This document shows, one piece after another, positions 7,293 through 16,017 of a stretch of 64,000 bases of DNA. Each line of letters starts with the position of its first letter. Positions within the stretch are counted from its first letter, which is position 1. The notes under the pieces were generated by a model. It saw only the letters and a program-made list of their open reading frames with translations, was not told the DNA's origin and made no database searches. Location of the stretch: contig DASQSE010000124.1 of the NCBI GenBank assembly GCA_035642535.1, forward strand, positions 85,228-149,227, written 5' to 3'. The translations under genes were made by a program, and so were the position numbers. This DNA is from Jatrophihabitans sp035642535 (GTDB lineage Bacteria > Actinomycetota > Actinomycetes > Mycobacteriales > Jatrophihabitantaceae).

Positions 7293-8408
7293 CTAGCCGA
7301 GATCGGCTATCGCAATGACGGGTCCGCCACCGGATGGACCCTGGTGGACGGCGGCGACCGACACGAAGATCGCCGGGTCGCCGGTCACGGCTGCGGCGAC
7401 GCCACCGACCGCGGCCTTGATCGCCCGGTGCCAGTGCACGTCCGAGTCGTCCAGCATGATGTTGCGACGTCCACGGACCTGACCCGTCGGGTCGGCCTCG
7501 CACTTCATGAACACGTTGACGAGGCGTCCCTTCAGGTACTTCGGGTGCACCTTGTCATCGGGCAGGTCGTCCAGCCCCGCGTTGCGGATGGCCTTCCAGA
7601 CGCCCTCGAAGTCCAGCGCGTCCTCCATCACGCTGTGGCCGATGCGGTACCGGCCACCGATGCCGCGCACGTTGCCGGCGAGCACGATCTGCGCCCGGTC
7701 CAGCTCCACGCCCGACGAGCACGAAGCCACTGAGGAGAACAGCGACAGGTCGTGCATGATCTGCTCGTCGGTCGGCAATTCGGAGATCTCGCCGAGTGCG
7801 TAGGCGATGCCCAGCGCCGCAGTTCCGTTCGAGACGTCCATCGAGTAGCCCGTCTCCTCGGTGACGACGGTCTTGCCACGCGACTTGGCGTCGTTGATCG
7901 TGTCGAGCACGAGCAACGGCGTCTTGGTCTGGACGTAGTGGACGTCCTTCGGGTCGGTGATGCCGGCGCGCTCCATCGCGAGCTTGACGCCCTCGGCAAC
8001 CTTCTTGACCATCGCGACGCGGCCGATGTCCTCGGGCAGGATCTGCTCGCTCATCGCGAAGCCGACCGACAGCCGTGGCTCGTCCGTCTTCGGCGCCTTC
8101 TCGGGTGGAATGTGCGCGAAGATCGTCGCGTGCGGGCTGAGGATGCCGTCCGTGCCGCCGGACCACGCAAGCGGTACCTGGCCGACCTCCTCCTTGCTGC
8201 GGGTGCCCTTCTCGATCAGCACCTCGCGAAACGCCCGGTCGGCGAGGATGCGGGTGTAGTCGTTGACTCCACCATTGCCCTCCGTCTTGCCGACGACGGC
8301 GATGACGTCATCGGCCTTGAAGACATCCTTGTCGATGAGTTCGTCGAGACCGGACGCGTCGGTGACTTTCAGAATCGGGACCTTGCGGACCTCGATGGGT
8401 TGTGGCAT
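7293..8408 (-). CDS. Barbiturase / ring-opening amidohydrolase (AtzD-barbiturase family)
   Basis: A 371-residue enzyme of the cyanuric acid hydrolase/barbiturase family, full length. The family has three homologous domains, each giving a Lys-Ser pair. Visible candidates are K41 (VGKTEGNGG), K162 (VQTKTPLL) and K302 (FMKCEADP), with S83 (AWSGGTDG), a Ser in ASCSSG (about 229-232), and the terminal QGPSGGGPV loop. Members open the ring of barbiturate to ureidomalonate or of cyanuric acid to carboxybiuret. Linkage to an NCS2 nucleobase permease, a molybdenum hydroxylase and carbamoyl-transfer genes favours a pyrimidine or purine-derived substrate over cyanurate. The GNAT-like gene lies 47 bp upstream on the same strand. 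Confidence 0.9.
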   Translation of the reverse strand: MPQPIEVRKVPILKVTDASGLDELIDKDVFKADDVIAVVGKTEGNGGVNDYTRILADRAFREVLIEKGTRSKEEVGQVPLAWSGGTDGILSPHATIFAHIPPEKAPKTDEPRLSVGFAMSEQILPEDIGRVAMVKKVAEGVKLAMERAGITDPKDVHYVQTKTPLLVLDTINDAKSRGKTVVTEETGYSMDVSNGTAALGIAYALGEISELPTDEQIMHDLSLFSSVASCSSGVELDRAQIVLAGNVRGIGGRYRIGHSVMEDALDFEGVWKAIRNAGLDDLPDDKVHPKYLKGRLVNVFMKCEADPTGQVRGRRNIMLDDSDVHWHRAIKAAVGGVAAAVTGDPAIFVSVAAVHQGPSGGGPVIAIADLG

Positions 8409-8455
8409 TTGCAGCGACCTCCTTCAGGTCATTCGTGCGATCGCGTCGCGGTCGG

Positions 8456-9181
8456 TCAGACGGTGACGTCCTCGGGAACGCGCAGCTGCTCGTTCGCCTT
8501 GACGAGCGATTCCGGCACGTCGAACACCAGATCGGCGCCGACCATCTGCCGCAGGTAGTTCTTGACCGTCGTGTCCCAGTACTTCTTGGTGACGTAGTAG
8601 ACGCGCGCGCCGCCCAGTTCGTGCTGGACGTCCGGCCATGGGTAGGACGGCTGGGCCATCCCGAGGCCCCAACGGTGCCAACCGTTGTAGCTCTCGTAAG
8701 TCGCCCAGAACTCTTTGTTCTTGAGGATCTCGAAGGCGTAGTAGCACTTGGTGTAGTACATGATCGCGCCGACCCGGTTGCCGCGGCTGAGCGCGACAGA
8801 GTGCAGGCTGATGTTGATGTCCTCGTTCATCAGCCGGCCGTTGCAGAACCCGACCCATTCGCCGTCGATGAGGCCGACGAGCGTGTAGGGGTCCTTCAAC
8901 CGGTTGCGGTACCAGCCGGAGAGCTCCGCGTGGACGCGCGCACCGACGACGTCGTAGAAGTCGTGGTCGACCTCCATGACGCGCTTCATGTAGCTCATCA
9001 GCTGCGGGGCCTCGGCAAGCGTGGCCTCGCGGATGTACATCGTGCGGCCATCCTTGAGCGCGATGCTGGCGCCCGGCCAGGGCTGCATGCCGATGGGCGG
9101 CGCTTGCAGCATCGGTTCGATCTCGCGTACGTCGAGGTTGATGTGGTCCTGCGACACCTTGGTCGGCGGTTCGAGCAGCAT
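8456..9181 (-). CDS. GNAT-fold-like protein in the barbiturase operon
   Basis: A 241-residue cytoplasmic protein without a clear named family. The central part (MYIREATLAEAPQLMSYMKRVMEVD ... DPYTLVGLIDGEWVGFCNGRL) resembles the first strands of a GNAT N-acetyltransferase. The second half is rich in aromatic residues (MYYTKCYYAFEI, YESYNGWHRWGLG) and has no obvious acetyl-CoA loop. It lies between the NCS2 permease and barbiturase genes, so a role in the same catabolic route or a modifying role is likely. AAAGGA stands about 14 bp before the ATG, and a 16-bp-stem hairpin is just upstream. The GNAT assignment is tentative. Confidence 0.7.
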   Translation of the reverse strand: MLLEPPTKVSQDHINLDVREIEPMLQAPPIGMQPWPGASIALKDGRTMYIREATLAEAPQLMSYMKRVMEVDHDFYDVVGARVHAELSGWYRNRLKDPYTLVGLIDGEWVGFCNGRLMNEDINISLHSVALSRGNRVGAIMYYTKCYYAFEILKNKEFWATYESYNGWHRWGLGMAQPSYPWPDVQHELGGARVYYVTKKYWDTTVKNYLRQMVGADLVFDVPESLVKANEQLRVPEDVTV

Positions 9182-9214
9182 GTTGTCTCAATATCCTTTC
9201 GAGTGGTTGTTTTC

Positions 9215-9270
9215 GCCGAGTTGTCCGCCCGCCGGCACGCGATGACGCGACGTCGGGCGGACAACTCGGC
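9215..9270 (-). promoter_or_regulatory. 16-bp perfect inverted repeat after the permease gene
   Basis: GCCGAGTTGTCCGCCC (9215-9230) is exactly reverse-complementary to 9255-9270, with a 24-nt loop. It begins 9 bp after the permease stop and ends 33 bp before the next start, in transcription order. There is no T tract after it. It may be an intra-operon terminator, an attenuator, a processing site that sets different expression of permease and enzyme, or a regulator site. Confidence 0.75.
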
Positions 9271-9279
9271 TGGATGTCG

Positions 9280-10773
9280 TCAGGTCTGCTTCTTCTCCTG
9301 GCGGTATGGGTTGTGCTTGGCGAAGTGCTCCGGAACCGTGTCCGGGACCTCGATGTCCGGGACCTCCTTGGTCCTAATCGGCGTCTCGGGCACCTGGAGG
9401 GTCGAGGCCGAGTCGGCCACGCCCACCTGGGTCGTGGACAGCGAGCCCTTGAGCGGGCCGTACTTCTGGATCAGGTTCATCACGTGGTAGATGGCGATCG
9501 TCAGGAACGCGCCGAGCGCGATGCCGTTGAACGAGTAGTCACCGTGTCCGCCGGATGAAGTCCAGGTCAGGTTCGCCGAGCCGGCGATGAGGCCGATCGC
9601 GGCCGGGAACAGGTTGACCGGGTTCTTGAAGTCGACCTTGTTCTCCACCCAGATGCGGCCACCGAGCACTGCGATCAGGCCGTACAGCACGATCGTCGCG
9701 CCACCCAGGACGCCGATCGGGATGCTCGTGATCAGCGCGCCGAACTTCGGGACCATGCCGAGCGCGATTGCCGTCAGGCCGGCAACGATGTAGGCGGCGG
9801 TCGAGTAGACCTTGGTCGCCGCCATGACACCGATGTTCTCGGCGTAGGTCGTGGTACCCGAACCACCGCCGAGACCGGCGGTCATCGTCGCGAGGCCGTC
9901 ACCCATGAAGCCGCGGCCGAGCGACCCGTCGAGGTTGCGGCCGGTCATCGAGCCGACCGCCTTGATGTGCCCGGTGTTCTCCGCCAACAGCACGACGACC
10001 ACGGGAACGATCAGCAGCGTGGCGCGCCACGTGAAGCTCGGCGCGGTGAAGTCCGGCCAGCCCAGCCAGTCAGCCGCGTTGAAGTTCGGCTTCAGCGAAC
10101 CGAGTTGGTCCTGCGGCCATGCGACCAAATAGCCGATGACGACGCCGAGCAGGATCGAGATGCGGCCGAGGAAGCCCTTGAACAGCACCGTGCACAGGAC
10201 GATGGCGGCCAGCGTGATCGTCGCGGTCAGCGGCTGACCTTCGATCCACTTTCCGTCGCTGCCCGTGTAGCCGGTCCAGTTCTGGACGGCGACCGGAGCA
10301 AGGTTCAGGCCGATGAGCGCGACGATGGCACCGGTCACGGCCGGCGGCATCACGACGTTGATCCAGCCCGAGCCGAACCGGTCGACCAGGAAGCCGATGA
10401 CGAACAGCACAGCACCAGCGGCGAAGATGCCACCGAGTGCTGCAGCCATGCCGCCGTGTGTCTGTGCGGCGATGACCGGCGAGATGAACGCGAAGCTGCT
10501 GCCTGTGTAGCTCGGCAGGCCCAGTCGCTGTCCGCGGCCGATCGTCATGGCAATGAAGAGCAGCGAACCCACGCCGGAGAAGAAGATCGTGGTCGTGGGC
10601 GGGAAGCCGGTGATCAGCGGAACCAGGAACGTCGCGCCGAACATGGCGATGACGTGCTGCATTCCGATGCTGATCGTGCGACTCCATGCCAGTCGCTCTT
10701 CAGGCGCTACAACGTCGGTCGGCCCAAGGTGCCGACCGTCACCGTGGACGGTCCACAGCTGTAGATGCGCCAT
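9280..10773 (-). CDS. NCS2-family nucleobase:cation symporter
   Basis: A 497-residue integral membrane protein of the NCS2 (uracil/xanthine permease) family with about 14 hydrophobic segments. The conserved TM10 region reads GGSGTTTYAENIGVMAATKV, matching the NCS2 E-N-x-G motif. The AENTGHIKAVG sequence at TM8 supplies the usual second acidic residue and also resembles UraA-type uracil permeases. It probably imports uracil, barbiturate, xanthine or a related ring. The ATG at 10773 (MAHLQLW) has GGGGTG 8 bp upstream. A charged tail of about 45 residues extends past the last helix. It heads the minus-strand operon with the GNAT-like and barbiturase genes. Confidence 0.93.
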   Translation of the reverse strand: MAHLQLWTVHGDGRHLGPTDVVAPEERLAWSRTISIGMQHVIAMFGATFLVPLITGFPPTTTIFFSGVGSLLFIAMTIGRGQRLGLPSYTGSSFAFISPVIAAQTHGGMAAALGGIFAAGAVLFVIGFLVDRFGSGWINVVMPPAVTGAIVALIGLNLAPVAVQNWTGYTGSDGKWIEGQPLTATITLAAIVLCTVLFKGFLGRISILLGVVIGYLVAWPQDQLGSLKPNFNAADWLGWPDFTAPSFTWRATLLIVPVVVVLLAENTGHIKAVGSMTGRNLDGSLGRGFMGDGLATMTAGLGGGSGTTTYAENIGVMAATKVYSTAAYIVAGLTAIALGMVPKFGALITSIPIGVLGGATIVLYGLIAVLGGRIWVENKVDFKNPVNLFPAAIGLIAGSANLTWTSSGGHGDYSFNGIALGAFLTIAIYHVMNLIQKYGPLKGSLSTTQVGVADSASTLQVPETPIRTKEVPDIEVPDTVPEHFAKHNPYRQEKKQT

Positions 10774-10974
10774 TTGTGCATCACCCCGTTTCGCTGGCCC
10801 CCGCTGTAACCGGCTCAGGTCGGGTCGGCCCGAACGGGCGGCGATACGCAAACGCTGATCCCACGGCGGTTTACGGGGTAGAGCCCCAAGTCACGGGGGG
10901 CCCAGGCTGTTCGTCCCTACTGCCTTTCGGCCGCGGGTGGTGGTCTGAGTTGGTGCATTGATCGGAGGCTTTGC
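10774..10974. promoter_or_regulatory. Divergent control region of the catabolic island
   Basis: A 201-bp gap between the NCS2 permease (minus) and the DUF2877 gene (plus) that must hold promoters for both arms of the island. I see a short hairpin GGGG-TAGAG-CCCC (10875-10887) and several G/C runs, but no clean -35/-10 pair and no riboswitch class I recognise. A GATCGGAGG sequence 6 bp before the GTG at 10975 gives a good ribosome binding site. Confidence 0.5.
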
Positions 10975-11805
10975 GTGCCCCATTCACGACCATTGCCGGC
11001 CTGGGCAAGCACGTCGGTAGCCCACCTGTTTGCCGGTCCGGTGCAAGGCGGGACCGTGCTCGCTGCCAGCCAGGTGGCGTCGTACGTGACTGTTCCGCAT
11101 GCCGGCACGCCTGCCGCGATCGTCGCGTTGTTGGCACCCAACGCGGTTCGCCTGCCGATCGGTGTTTGCATTGCCGATGACGCGCTGCCGGCGCGCGGTG
11201 CCACCGTCGCGCTCGGCGCCGGCGTCCTCGCTACTTCGGATCGAGCATGGCGACCTGTGCGCTGGTGGGATCCGCGGCCGCACGTGCGAGGCGATGAGCT
11301 CGTGGCGCACGGCGAACTGTTGGTCGACATCGTGCGCGCCGAGCCGGCGCACTCGTTCGGCATGCCGCTGAGCGATGCGTTCGCGGTGGCCCGACGGCTG
11401 GGCGACGGCGACGCGGACGCCGCGCTCGGCGTCATCGGGTCGGGGCCCGGTCTCACTCCGGCCGGCGACGACGTCGTCGCCGGTGCATTTGCCGTGCTTG
11501 CCCTGCTCGGACGGCTCGACGACTCCTTTCGCGACGCGGTCCTGACGTGTGCGCGAACCCGAACGACCGCACTGTCCGCGGCCCTGGTGGCCGCTGCGGG
11601 AAGGGGCGAGATGATTCCACAAGCAGCACGACTGCTGACCTCGATGGCGGCGGGCGACGACGAACGGGTCGCGACCGCCGCCACCGCGCTGTTCGCCGTC
11701 GGCTCCACCTCCGGGCATGACCTGGCCGCGGGTATGGCGGGTGCACTGGCGGCGCTGTCATCAGCGTCGACGGAGTCGACTCCGCTTTCGGGGAGGCGGA
11801 CGTGA
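10975..11805 (+). CDS. allH: DUF2877 protein, AllH-like carbamoyltransferase subunit
   Basis: A 276-residue DUF2877 protein, recognised from the region VIGSGPGLTPAGDDVVAGAFAVL and its place next to FdrA and DUF1116. In enterobacterial allantoin use the equivalent trio (AllF/FdrA, AllG/YlbE, AllH/YlbF) forms oxamate carbamoyltransferase, which splits oxalurate with phosphate to oxamate and carbamoyl phosphate. The start is GTG at 10975 behind GGAGG. Its stop overlaps the GTG of the next gene (GTGA), so the subunits are translationally coupled. The symbol follows family membership; the actual substrate may differ, see findings. Confidence 0.82.
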   Translation: MPHSRPLPAWASTSVAHLFAGPVQGGTVLAASQVASYVTVPHAGTPAAIVALLAPNAVRLPIGVCIADDALPARGATVALGAGVLATSDRAWRPVRWWDPRPHVRGDELVAHGELLVDIVRAEPAHSFGMPLSDAFAVARRLGDGDADAALGVIGSGPGLTPAGDDVVAGAFAVLALLGRLDDSFRDAVLTCARTRTTALSAALVAAAGRGEMIPQAARLLTSMAAGDDERVATAATALFAVGSTSGHDLAAGMAGALAALSSASTESTPLSGRRT

Positions 11806-13301
11806 GCGCGCGGGTGGAGGTGCGGCGCGGCTTCTACCGCGACTCCGTCACGCTCCTGCAAGCCTCCGAAGCAGTCGCCGCGAGCCCAGGCGTGACCGCC
11901 GCGCTCGTCGCAATGGCGACATCGCTCAACCTCGAGTTGTACGAGCGTCTCGGCTTCGAGCCGGCAGCGATCGCCGACGCGACGCCGAACGACCTCCTGG
12001 TGGCCGTCCAGGGCGCGGACGACGCGGCCGTCGAGCGGGCGATCGCGCTGCTCGATGCGCGGTTCGCGGCATCGGCGCCGACGCACGGCTCGGACGGCTT
12101 CGGCGCTTCCGTCCCGGCACACACCACGACCTCCGCGCTACGGCAGGGCGGCACGCTGTCGCTCATCTCGCTGCCCGGCGCCCACGCCTTCGTCGAGGCG
12201 ATGGACGCGGTGCAGGCGGGCAAGTCGGTGATGCTGTTCTCCGACAACGTGCCCGTCGAGCAGGAGATCCTGCTCAAGGACGAGGCAGCGCGGCACGGCG
12301 TCCTCGTGATGGGTCCGGACTGCGGCACCGCCGTCGTGGGCGGACTCGGACTGGGCTTCGCGAACGCGCTGCAGCCCGGGCCGGTGGGGATCGTGGCCGC
12401 GTCCGGCACCGGCGCGCAGCAGGTCAGCTGCCTGCTCGACGCGGCCGGCGTGGGCGTCACCGCCGTCCTCGGCACCGGCGGCCGTGACCTCTCCGCCGCG
12501 GTCGGGGGACGCTCGACACTCGCCGCGATGGAGCTGCTCGACAAGCACCCGGGCACCGAATTGGCGGTGATCCTCTCCAAGCCGCCGGACCCGGCGGTCG
12601 CCGAGAAGATCCGCGCCGCAGCGGCCGCGATGGACACGCCCTCGCTCGTGGCGTTCGTCGGTCGCGGGCAGCGCGACCTCAGCGCCGTCACCGGCGACGT
12701 ACTCGCCGCGCTCGGCGTCTCCGACGACGCACCCACCGAGTGGCCGGCGCCGTACGAGCGCGCGCCGCGCGGCGGGGCGATCCGCGGACTCTTCTCCGGC
12801 GGAACGCTGTGCGACGAGGCGATGGCGATCGCGTCCGACACGCTCGGGATGCCGATCCGGTCGAACACTCCGCTCGACAAGGAGTGGGCGCTCGGGCCGG
12901 ATCTCCGCGCACCGGGTCATGTGATGATCGACTTCGGTGACGACCAGCTCACCCAAGGCCGGGCGCACCCGATGATCGATCCGTCGCTGCGTCTCGAACG
13001 CATTGCCGAGGAGGCCGTCGATCCTGATTGCGCGGTGCTGCTGCTCGACATCGTGCTCGGCTACGGATCGCACGCCGACCCGGCGACGCCGTTCGCGGCG
13101 GCGATCCGGAAGGCGCGCGAGCAGGCCGCAGCGGCCGGGCGAGACCTCGCCGTCGTCGTCGCACTCATCGGGTCGCGCGGCGATCCGCAGCACCGGGACG
13201 CGACGGCCGAGGCGCTCGTCGCAGCGGGCGCGAGCGTCCACCTTTCCAACGCCGCCGCAGCCAGGGTCGCGGTCGGCCTCATCGAGGGAGCGGTCCGATG
13301 A
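11802..13301 (+). CDS. fdrA: FdrA-family acyl-CoA-synthetase-like subunit (AllF-like)
   Basis: A 499-residue FdrA protein, built like the succinyl-CoA synthetase alpha subunit. A CoA-binding-like part shows VMGPDCGTAVVGGLGLGFAN and ASGTGAQQVSCLLD, and a ligase-like C-terminal half ends before SRGDPQHRDATAEAL. In the AllFGH complex FdrA is one of three subunits of oxamate carbamoyltransferase. It starts with GTG at 11802 overlapping the DUF2877 stop by 4 bp, and its own stop overlaps the next ATG (ATGA). The tight coupling argues for a fixed complex. Length matches the family (about 500-550). Confidence 0.9.
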   Translation: MSARVEVRRGFYRDSVTLLQASEAVAASPGVTAALVAMATSLNLELYERLGFEPAAIADATPNDLLVAVQGADDAAVERAIALLDARFAASAPTHGSDGFGASVPAHTTTSALRQGGTLSLISLPGAHAFVEAMDAVQAGKSVMLFSDNVPVEQEILLKDEAARHGVLVMGPDCGTAVVGGLGLGFANALQPGPVGIVAASGTGAQQVSCLLDAAGVGVTAVLGTGGRDLSAAVGGRSTLAAMELLDKHPGTELAVILSKPPDPAVAEKIRAAAAAMDTPSLVAFVGRGQRDLSAVTGDVLAALGVSDDAPTEWPAPYERAPRGGAIRGLFSGGTLCDEAMAIASDTLGMPIRSNTPLDKEWALGPDLRAPGHVMIDFGDDQLTQGRAHPMIDPSLRLERIAEEAVDPDCAVLLLDIVLGYGSHADPATPFAAAIRKAREQAAAAGRDLAVVVALIGSRGDPQHRDATAEALVAAGASVHLSNAAAARVAVGLIEGAVR

Positions 13302-14692
13302 TCACGCTCGAACTCGACGACGTGCCCGTCGTGGTCACCGCCGGCGTGCCGTTGTTCAGCGACGCGTTGACGCAGCAGGCTGCCGAACCGATCTCGGTCG
13401 ACTGGGCGCCGCCCGCCGGCGGCGCTTCCGCCGACCTCGCCGCTATCGCCGCGGACCTGCGCGCCGCGGAGGCGACCGTTGAGTCCGCGCGCCGGCTCAC
13501 CACCGCGCGCGCCCACTGGGTCGACGTCGTCCCGGCCCATGAGGCGCTCGGGCTGACCCGGGGCGAGTTCCTGCACGCCGGGCCACCGACCACCTGGGCG
13601 ACCGCGTCCGGGCCGCTGCGTGGTGCGTTGATCGGCGCGATGATCTACGAGGGCCTGGCCGACAGCGTCGAGGAGGCCGAACGCCTCGGCGCCTCGGACG
13701 AGATTTCGCTGGCGCCGTGCCACTCGCGCGGCGCGGTCGGGCCGATGGCCGGCGTGGTCAGTGCCTCGATGCCCGTCTCGGTGCTGCACGACGAGGTGCA
13801 CGGCAAGCGGGCGTACTGCACCCTCAACGAGGGCTTGGGCAAGGTGCTGCGCTTCGGTGCCTACGCACCGGAGGTCATCGAGCGGTTGCGCTGGATGGAG
13901 CACGTGCTCGGCCCGCTGCTGCGCTGGACGTTGCGCAAGAACGGCCCGGTCGACATCCCGAGCGTGCTCGCGCAGGCCCTGCAGATGGGCGACGAGGGGC
14001 ACAACCGCAACCGCGCGGCGACATCTCTGCTGCTGCGCGAGATCACGCCTGCGCTGCTCGAGACCGAGGCATCGCGGGCGGACATCAAGGCGGTGTACCG
14101 GTTCATCTCCGGCAACGACCACTTCTTCCTGAACCTGTCGATGCCCGCCGGCAAGGCCGCCGCCGACGCGGCGCGCGACATCCCGGGTTCTCGGATGGTC
14201 GTCGCGATGGCGCGCAACGGCACGGACTTCGGCATCCAGGTCTCCGGCACCGGGGACGAGTGGTTCACCGCGCCGGCACCGGTCGTCGACGGCCTGTACT
14301 TCCCCGGCTTCAGTGCGAAGGACGCGAACCCGGATCTCGGCGACTCGACGATCACCGAGACGAGCGGGATCGGCGGGTTCGCCATGGCGGCCGCCCCGGC
14401 GATCGTGCGCTTCGTCGGCGGTGAGGCGGCCGACGCGCTGCGCAACACCTTGAGCATGTACGAGATCACCGTCGCCGAGCACCCGCTCTACCAGGTGCCG
14501 GTGCTCGGCTTCCGCGGCACGCCCAGCGGGATCGACGCCACCCTCGTCGTCCGCACCGGGATCGTCCCGGTCGTCAACACGGGCATCGCCGGGCGAGAGC
14601 CGGGTGTCGGTCAGGTCGGCGCCGGCCTGGTCACGCCGCCCATGTCGGTCTTCGTCGACGCAGTCCACGCGCTGGCGCAGCGAGTTCGGTAA
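13298..14692 (+). CDS. allG: DUF1116 protein, AllG/YlbE-like carbamoyltransferase subunit
   Basis: A 464-residue DUF1116 (YlbE/AllG) protein. Typical blocks are APCHSRGAVGPMAGVVSASMPV, LNEGLGKVLRFGAYAPEV, QMGDEGHNRNRAATSLLLREI and SGTGDEWFTAPAPVVDGLYF. It is the third subunit of the oxamate-carbamoyltransferase-like complex with the two preceding genes. The start is ATG at 13298, overlapping the FdrA stop. A 12-bp gap with AAGGAG leads into the FAD subunit of the molybdenum hydroxylase, so all six genes to the carbamate kinase look like one operon. Confidence 0.9.
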   Translation: MITLELDDVPVVVTAGVPLFSDALTQQAAEPISVDWAPPAGGASADLAAIAADLRAAEATVESARRLTTARAHWVDVVPAHEALGLTRGEFLHAGPPTTWATASGPLRGALIGAMIYEGLADSVEEAERLGASDEISLAPCHSRGAVGPMAGVVSASMPVSVLHDEVHGKRAYCTLNEGLGKVLRFGAYAPEVIERLRWMEHVLGPLLRWTLRKNGPVDIPSVLAQALQMGDEGHNRNRAATSLLLREITPALLETEASRADIKAVYRFISGNDHFFLNLSMPAGKAAADAARDIPGSRMVVAMARNGTDFGIQVSGTGDEWFTAPAPVVDGLYFPGFSAKDANPDLGDSTITETSGIGGFAMAAAPAIVRFVGGEAADALRNTLSMYEITVAEHPLYQVPVLGFRGTPSGIDATLVVRTGIVPVVNTGIAGREPGVGQVGAGLVTPPMSVFVDAVHALAQRVR

Positions 14693-14704
14693 GGAGCAAC
14701 AGGC

Positions 14705-15526
14705 ATGACGCAATTCAAATACCGCGCACCGCTCGCGCGCGCCGAGCTGCTCGACCTCATCGCGCAGCACGAGGCAGTCCGGATCCTCGCCGGCGGCACC
14801 GATCTGCTCGTCGACGTCCGCAACGGCTTCGCGCGTCCGGAGGTGGTGGTCGACATCAAACGCGTCGACGGCCTACGCGACATCAAGATGCGTCCGTCCG
14901 ACGCCGCCCTGGTGATCGGCGCCGCGGCGACCATCAACGACGTGCTGCGCAGCGAAGCGATTCGCGAGGGCTACCCATTGCTGGCGGCCTGCGCGGAGGA
15001 TCTCGCGTCGTATCAGATCCGCAACCGCGCAACGGTCGTCGGGAACATCGTCAACGCCTCGCCGTGCTCGGACATGGCGCCCGGGTTGCTTTGCCTGCAG
15101 GCGAACGTGGTCGTCTCGTCGCAGCGCGGCGAGCGGGTCGTTCCGCTGCACCAGTTCTTCACCGGCGTGAAGAAGACCGTGTTGGAGCACGACGAGGTGC
15201 TCGAGCGAATCGTCGTGCCGGCGCAGAATGCCGGCGCGCGGGGCGGCTACCGCAAGCTCAAGAGGATCAAGGGGCACGACCTCGGCATCGTCGGCGTCGC
15301 GCTGTTCGAACTCGACGGCTGCTTGCGGCTGGGCATCAGCTCGGCGGCGCCGACGCCAGTGCTGGTGGACGGGTTGTCGACGGACATGCCGGCTGACGAG
15401 ATCGTCGCCGCGGCACGTGCCGCGATCAGCCCGATCAGCGACGTGCGGTGCAGCGCCGAATACCGCGCGTTCATGGTCGAAACCTATGTCCGAAGGCTCC
15501 TGAACGAATTGGTGGAGGTGGCGTGA
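14705..15526 (+). CDS. Molybdenum hydroxylase, FAD-binding medium subunit
   Basis: A 273-residue FAD subunit of the CoxM/XDH-B type. The FAD-binding motifs are LAGGTDLLVDVRNG (near residue 28) and the second-site block NRATVVGNIVNASPCSDMAP, followed by the C-terminal CO-dehydrogenase-flavoprotein domain (GGYRKLKRIKGHDLGIVGVALF). It passes electrons from the 2Fe-2S subunit to NAD+ or another acceptor. AAGGAG precedes the ATG. The stop overlaps the start of the 2Fe-2S gene (TGATG). Confidence 0.93.
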   Translation: MTQFKYRAPLARAELLDLIAQHEAVRILAGGTDLLVDVRNGFARPEVVVDIKRVDGLRDIKMRPSDAALVIGAAATINDVLRSEAIREGYPLLAACAEDLASYQIRNRATVVGNIVNASPCSDMAPGLLCLQANVVVSSQRGERVVPLHQFFTGVKKTVLEHDEVLERIVVPAQNAGARGGYRKLKRIKGHDLGIVGVALFELDGCLRLGISSAAPTPVLVDGLSTDMPADEIVAAARAAISPISDVRCSAEYRAFMVETYVRRLLNELVEVA

Positions 15527-16017
15527 TGCGTGTGACGCTCACAGTCAACGGTCGGCCCTACGAGCGGGACGTCGACGAGCACCACACGCTGCTGTCGCTG
15601 CTGCGTGACGGGCTCGGGCTGACGGGTACGAAGGAGGGCTGCGCCGCCGGAGAGTGCGGAGCCTGCACAGTCTTCCTCAACGGCGAGACCGTGAACTCGT
15701 GCATGGTCCTGGCCGCGGAGGCCGACGGTGCGACCGTCCAGACGGTCGAGGGAGAGGCGGCCGGCGGCGAGCTGTCGCCGATCCAACAGGCGCTCGCCCG
15801 TCACCAGGCCGTGCAATGCGGCTTCTGCACGGGCGGCATGGTCATGTCGATCCGCGAACTGCTCGCGCGCAAGCCGCAGCCGAGCGTCGAGGACATCAAG
15901 GAAGGCATCGAGGGCAACTTCTGCCGCTGCACCGGATACCAGCAGATCATCGAAGCGGTGCTCGACGTGTCCGGGCAGTTGACTCCTGCGACGAAGGGGG
16001 AGTTGAAGCATGTCTGA
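15526..16017 (+). CDS. Molybdenum hydroxylase, 2Fe-2S small subunit
   Basis: A 163-residue two-cluster iron-sulfur subunit. The plant-ferredoxin-like cluster has CAAGECGACTV plus a later Cys (VNSCMV); the second cluster has CGFCTGG and NFCRCTGY. Length is standard (155-170). It links the molybdenum subunit to the FAD subunit. The ATG at 15526 overlaps the previous stop, and the 3' end overlaps the molybdopterin subunit by 8 bp. Confidence 0.95.
   Translation: MRVTLTVNGRPYERDVDEHHTLLSLLRDGLGLTGTKEGCAAGECGACTVFLNGETVNSCMVLAAEADGATVQTVEGEAAGGELSPIQQALARHQAVQCGFCTGGMVMSIRELLARKPQPSVEDIKEGIEGNFCRCTGYQQIIEAVLDVSGQLTPATKGELKHV

Noticed and set aside
10864..10921. Possible riboswitch leader between the NCS2 permease and DUF2877 genes
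   Set aside because: Only a short 4-bp GGGG/CCCC hairpin is seen; the sequence does not fit the guanidine or purine riboswitch consensus patterns that I know.
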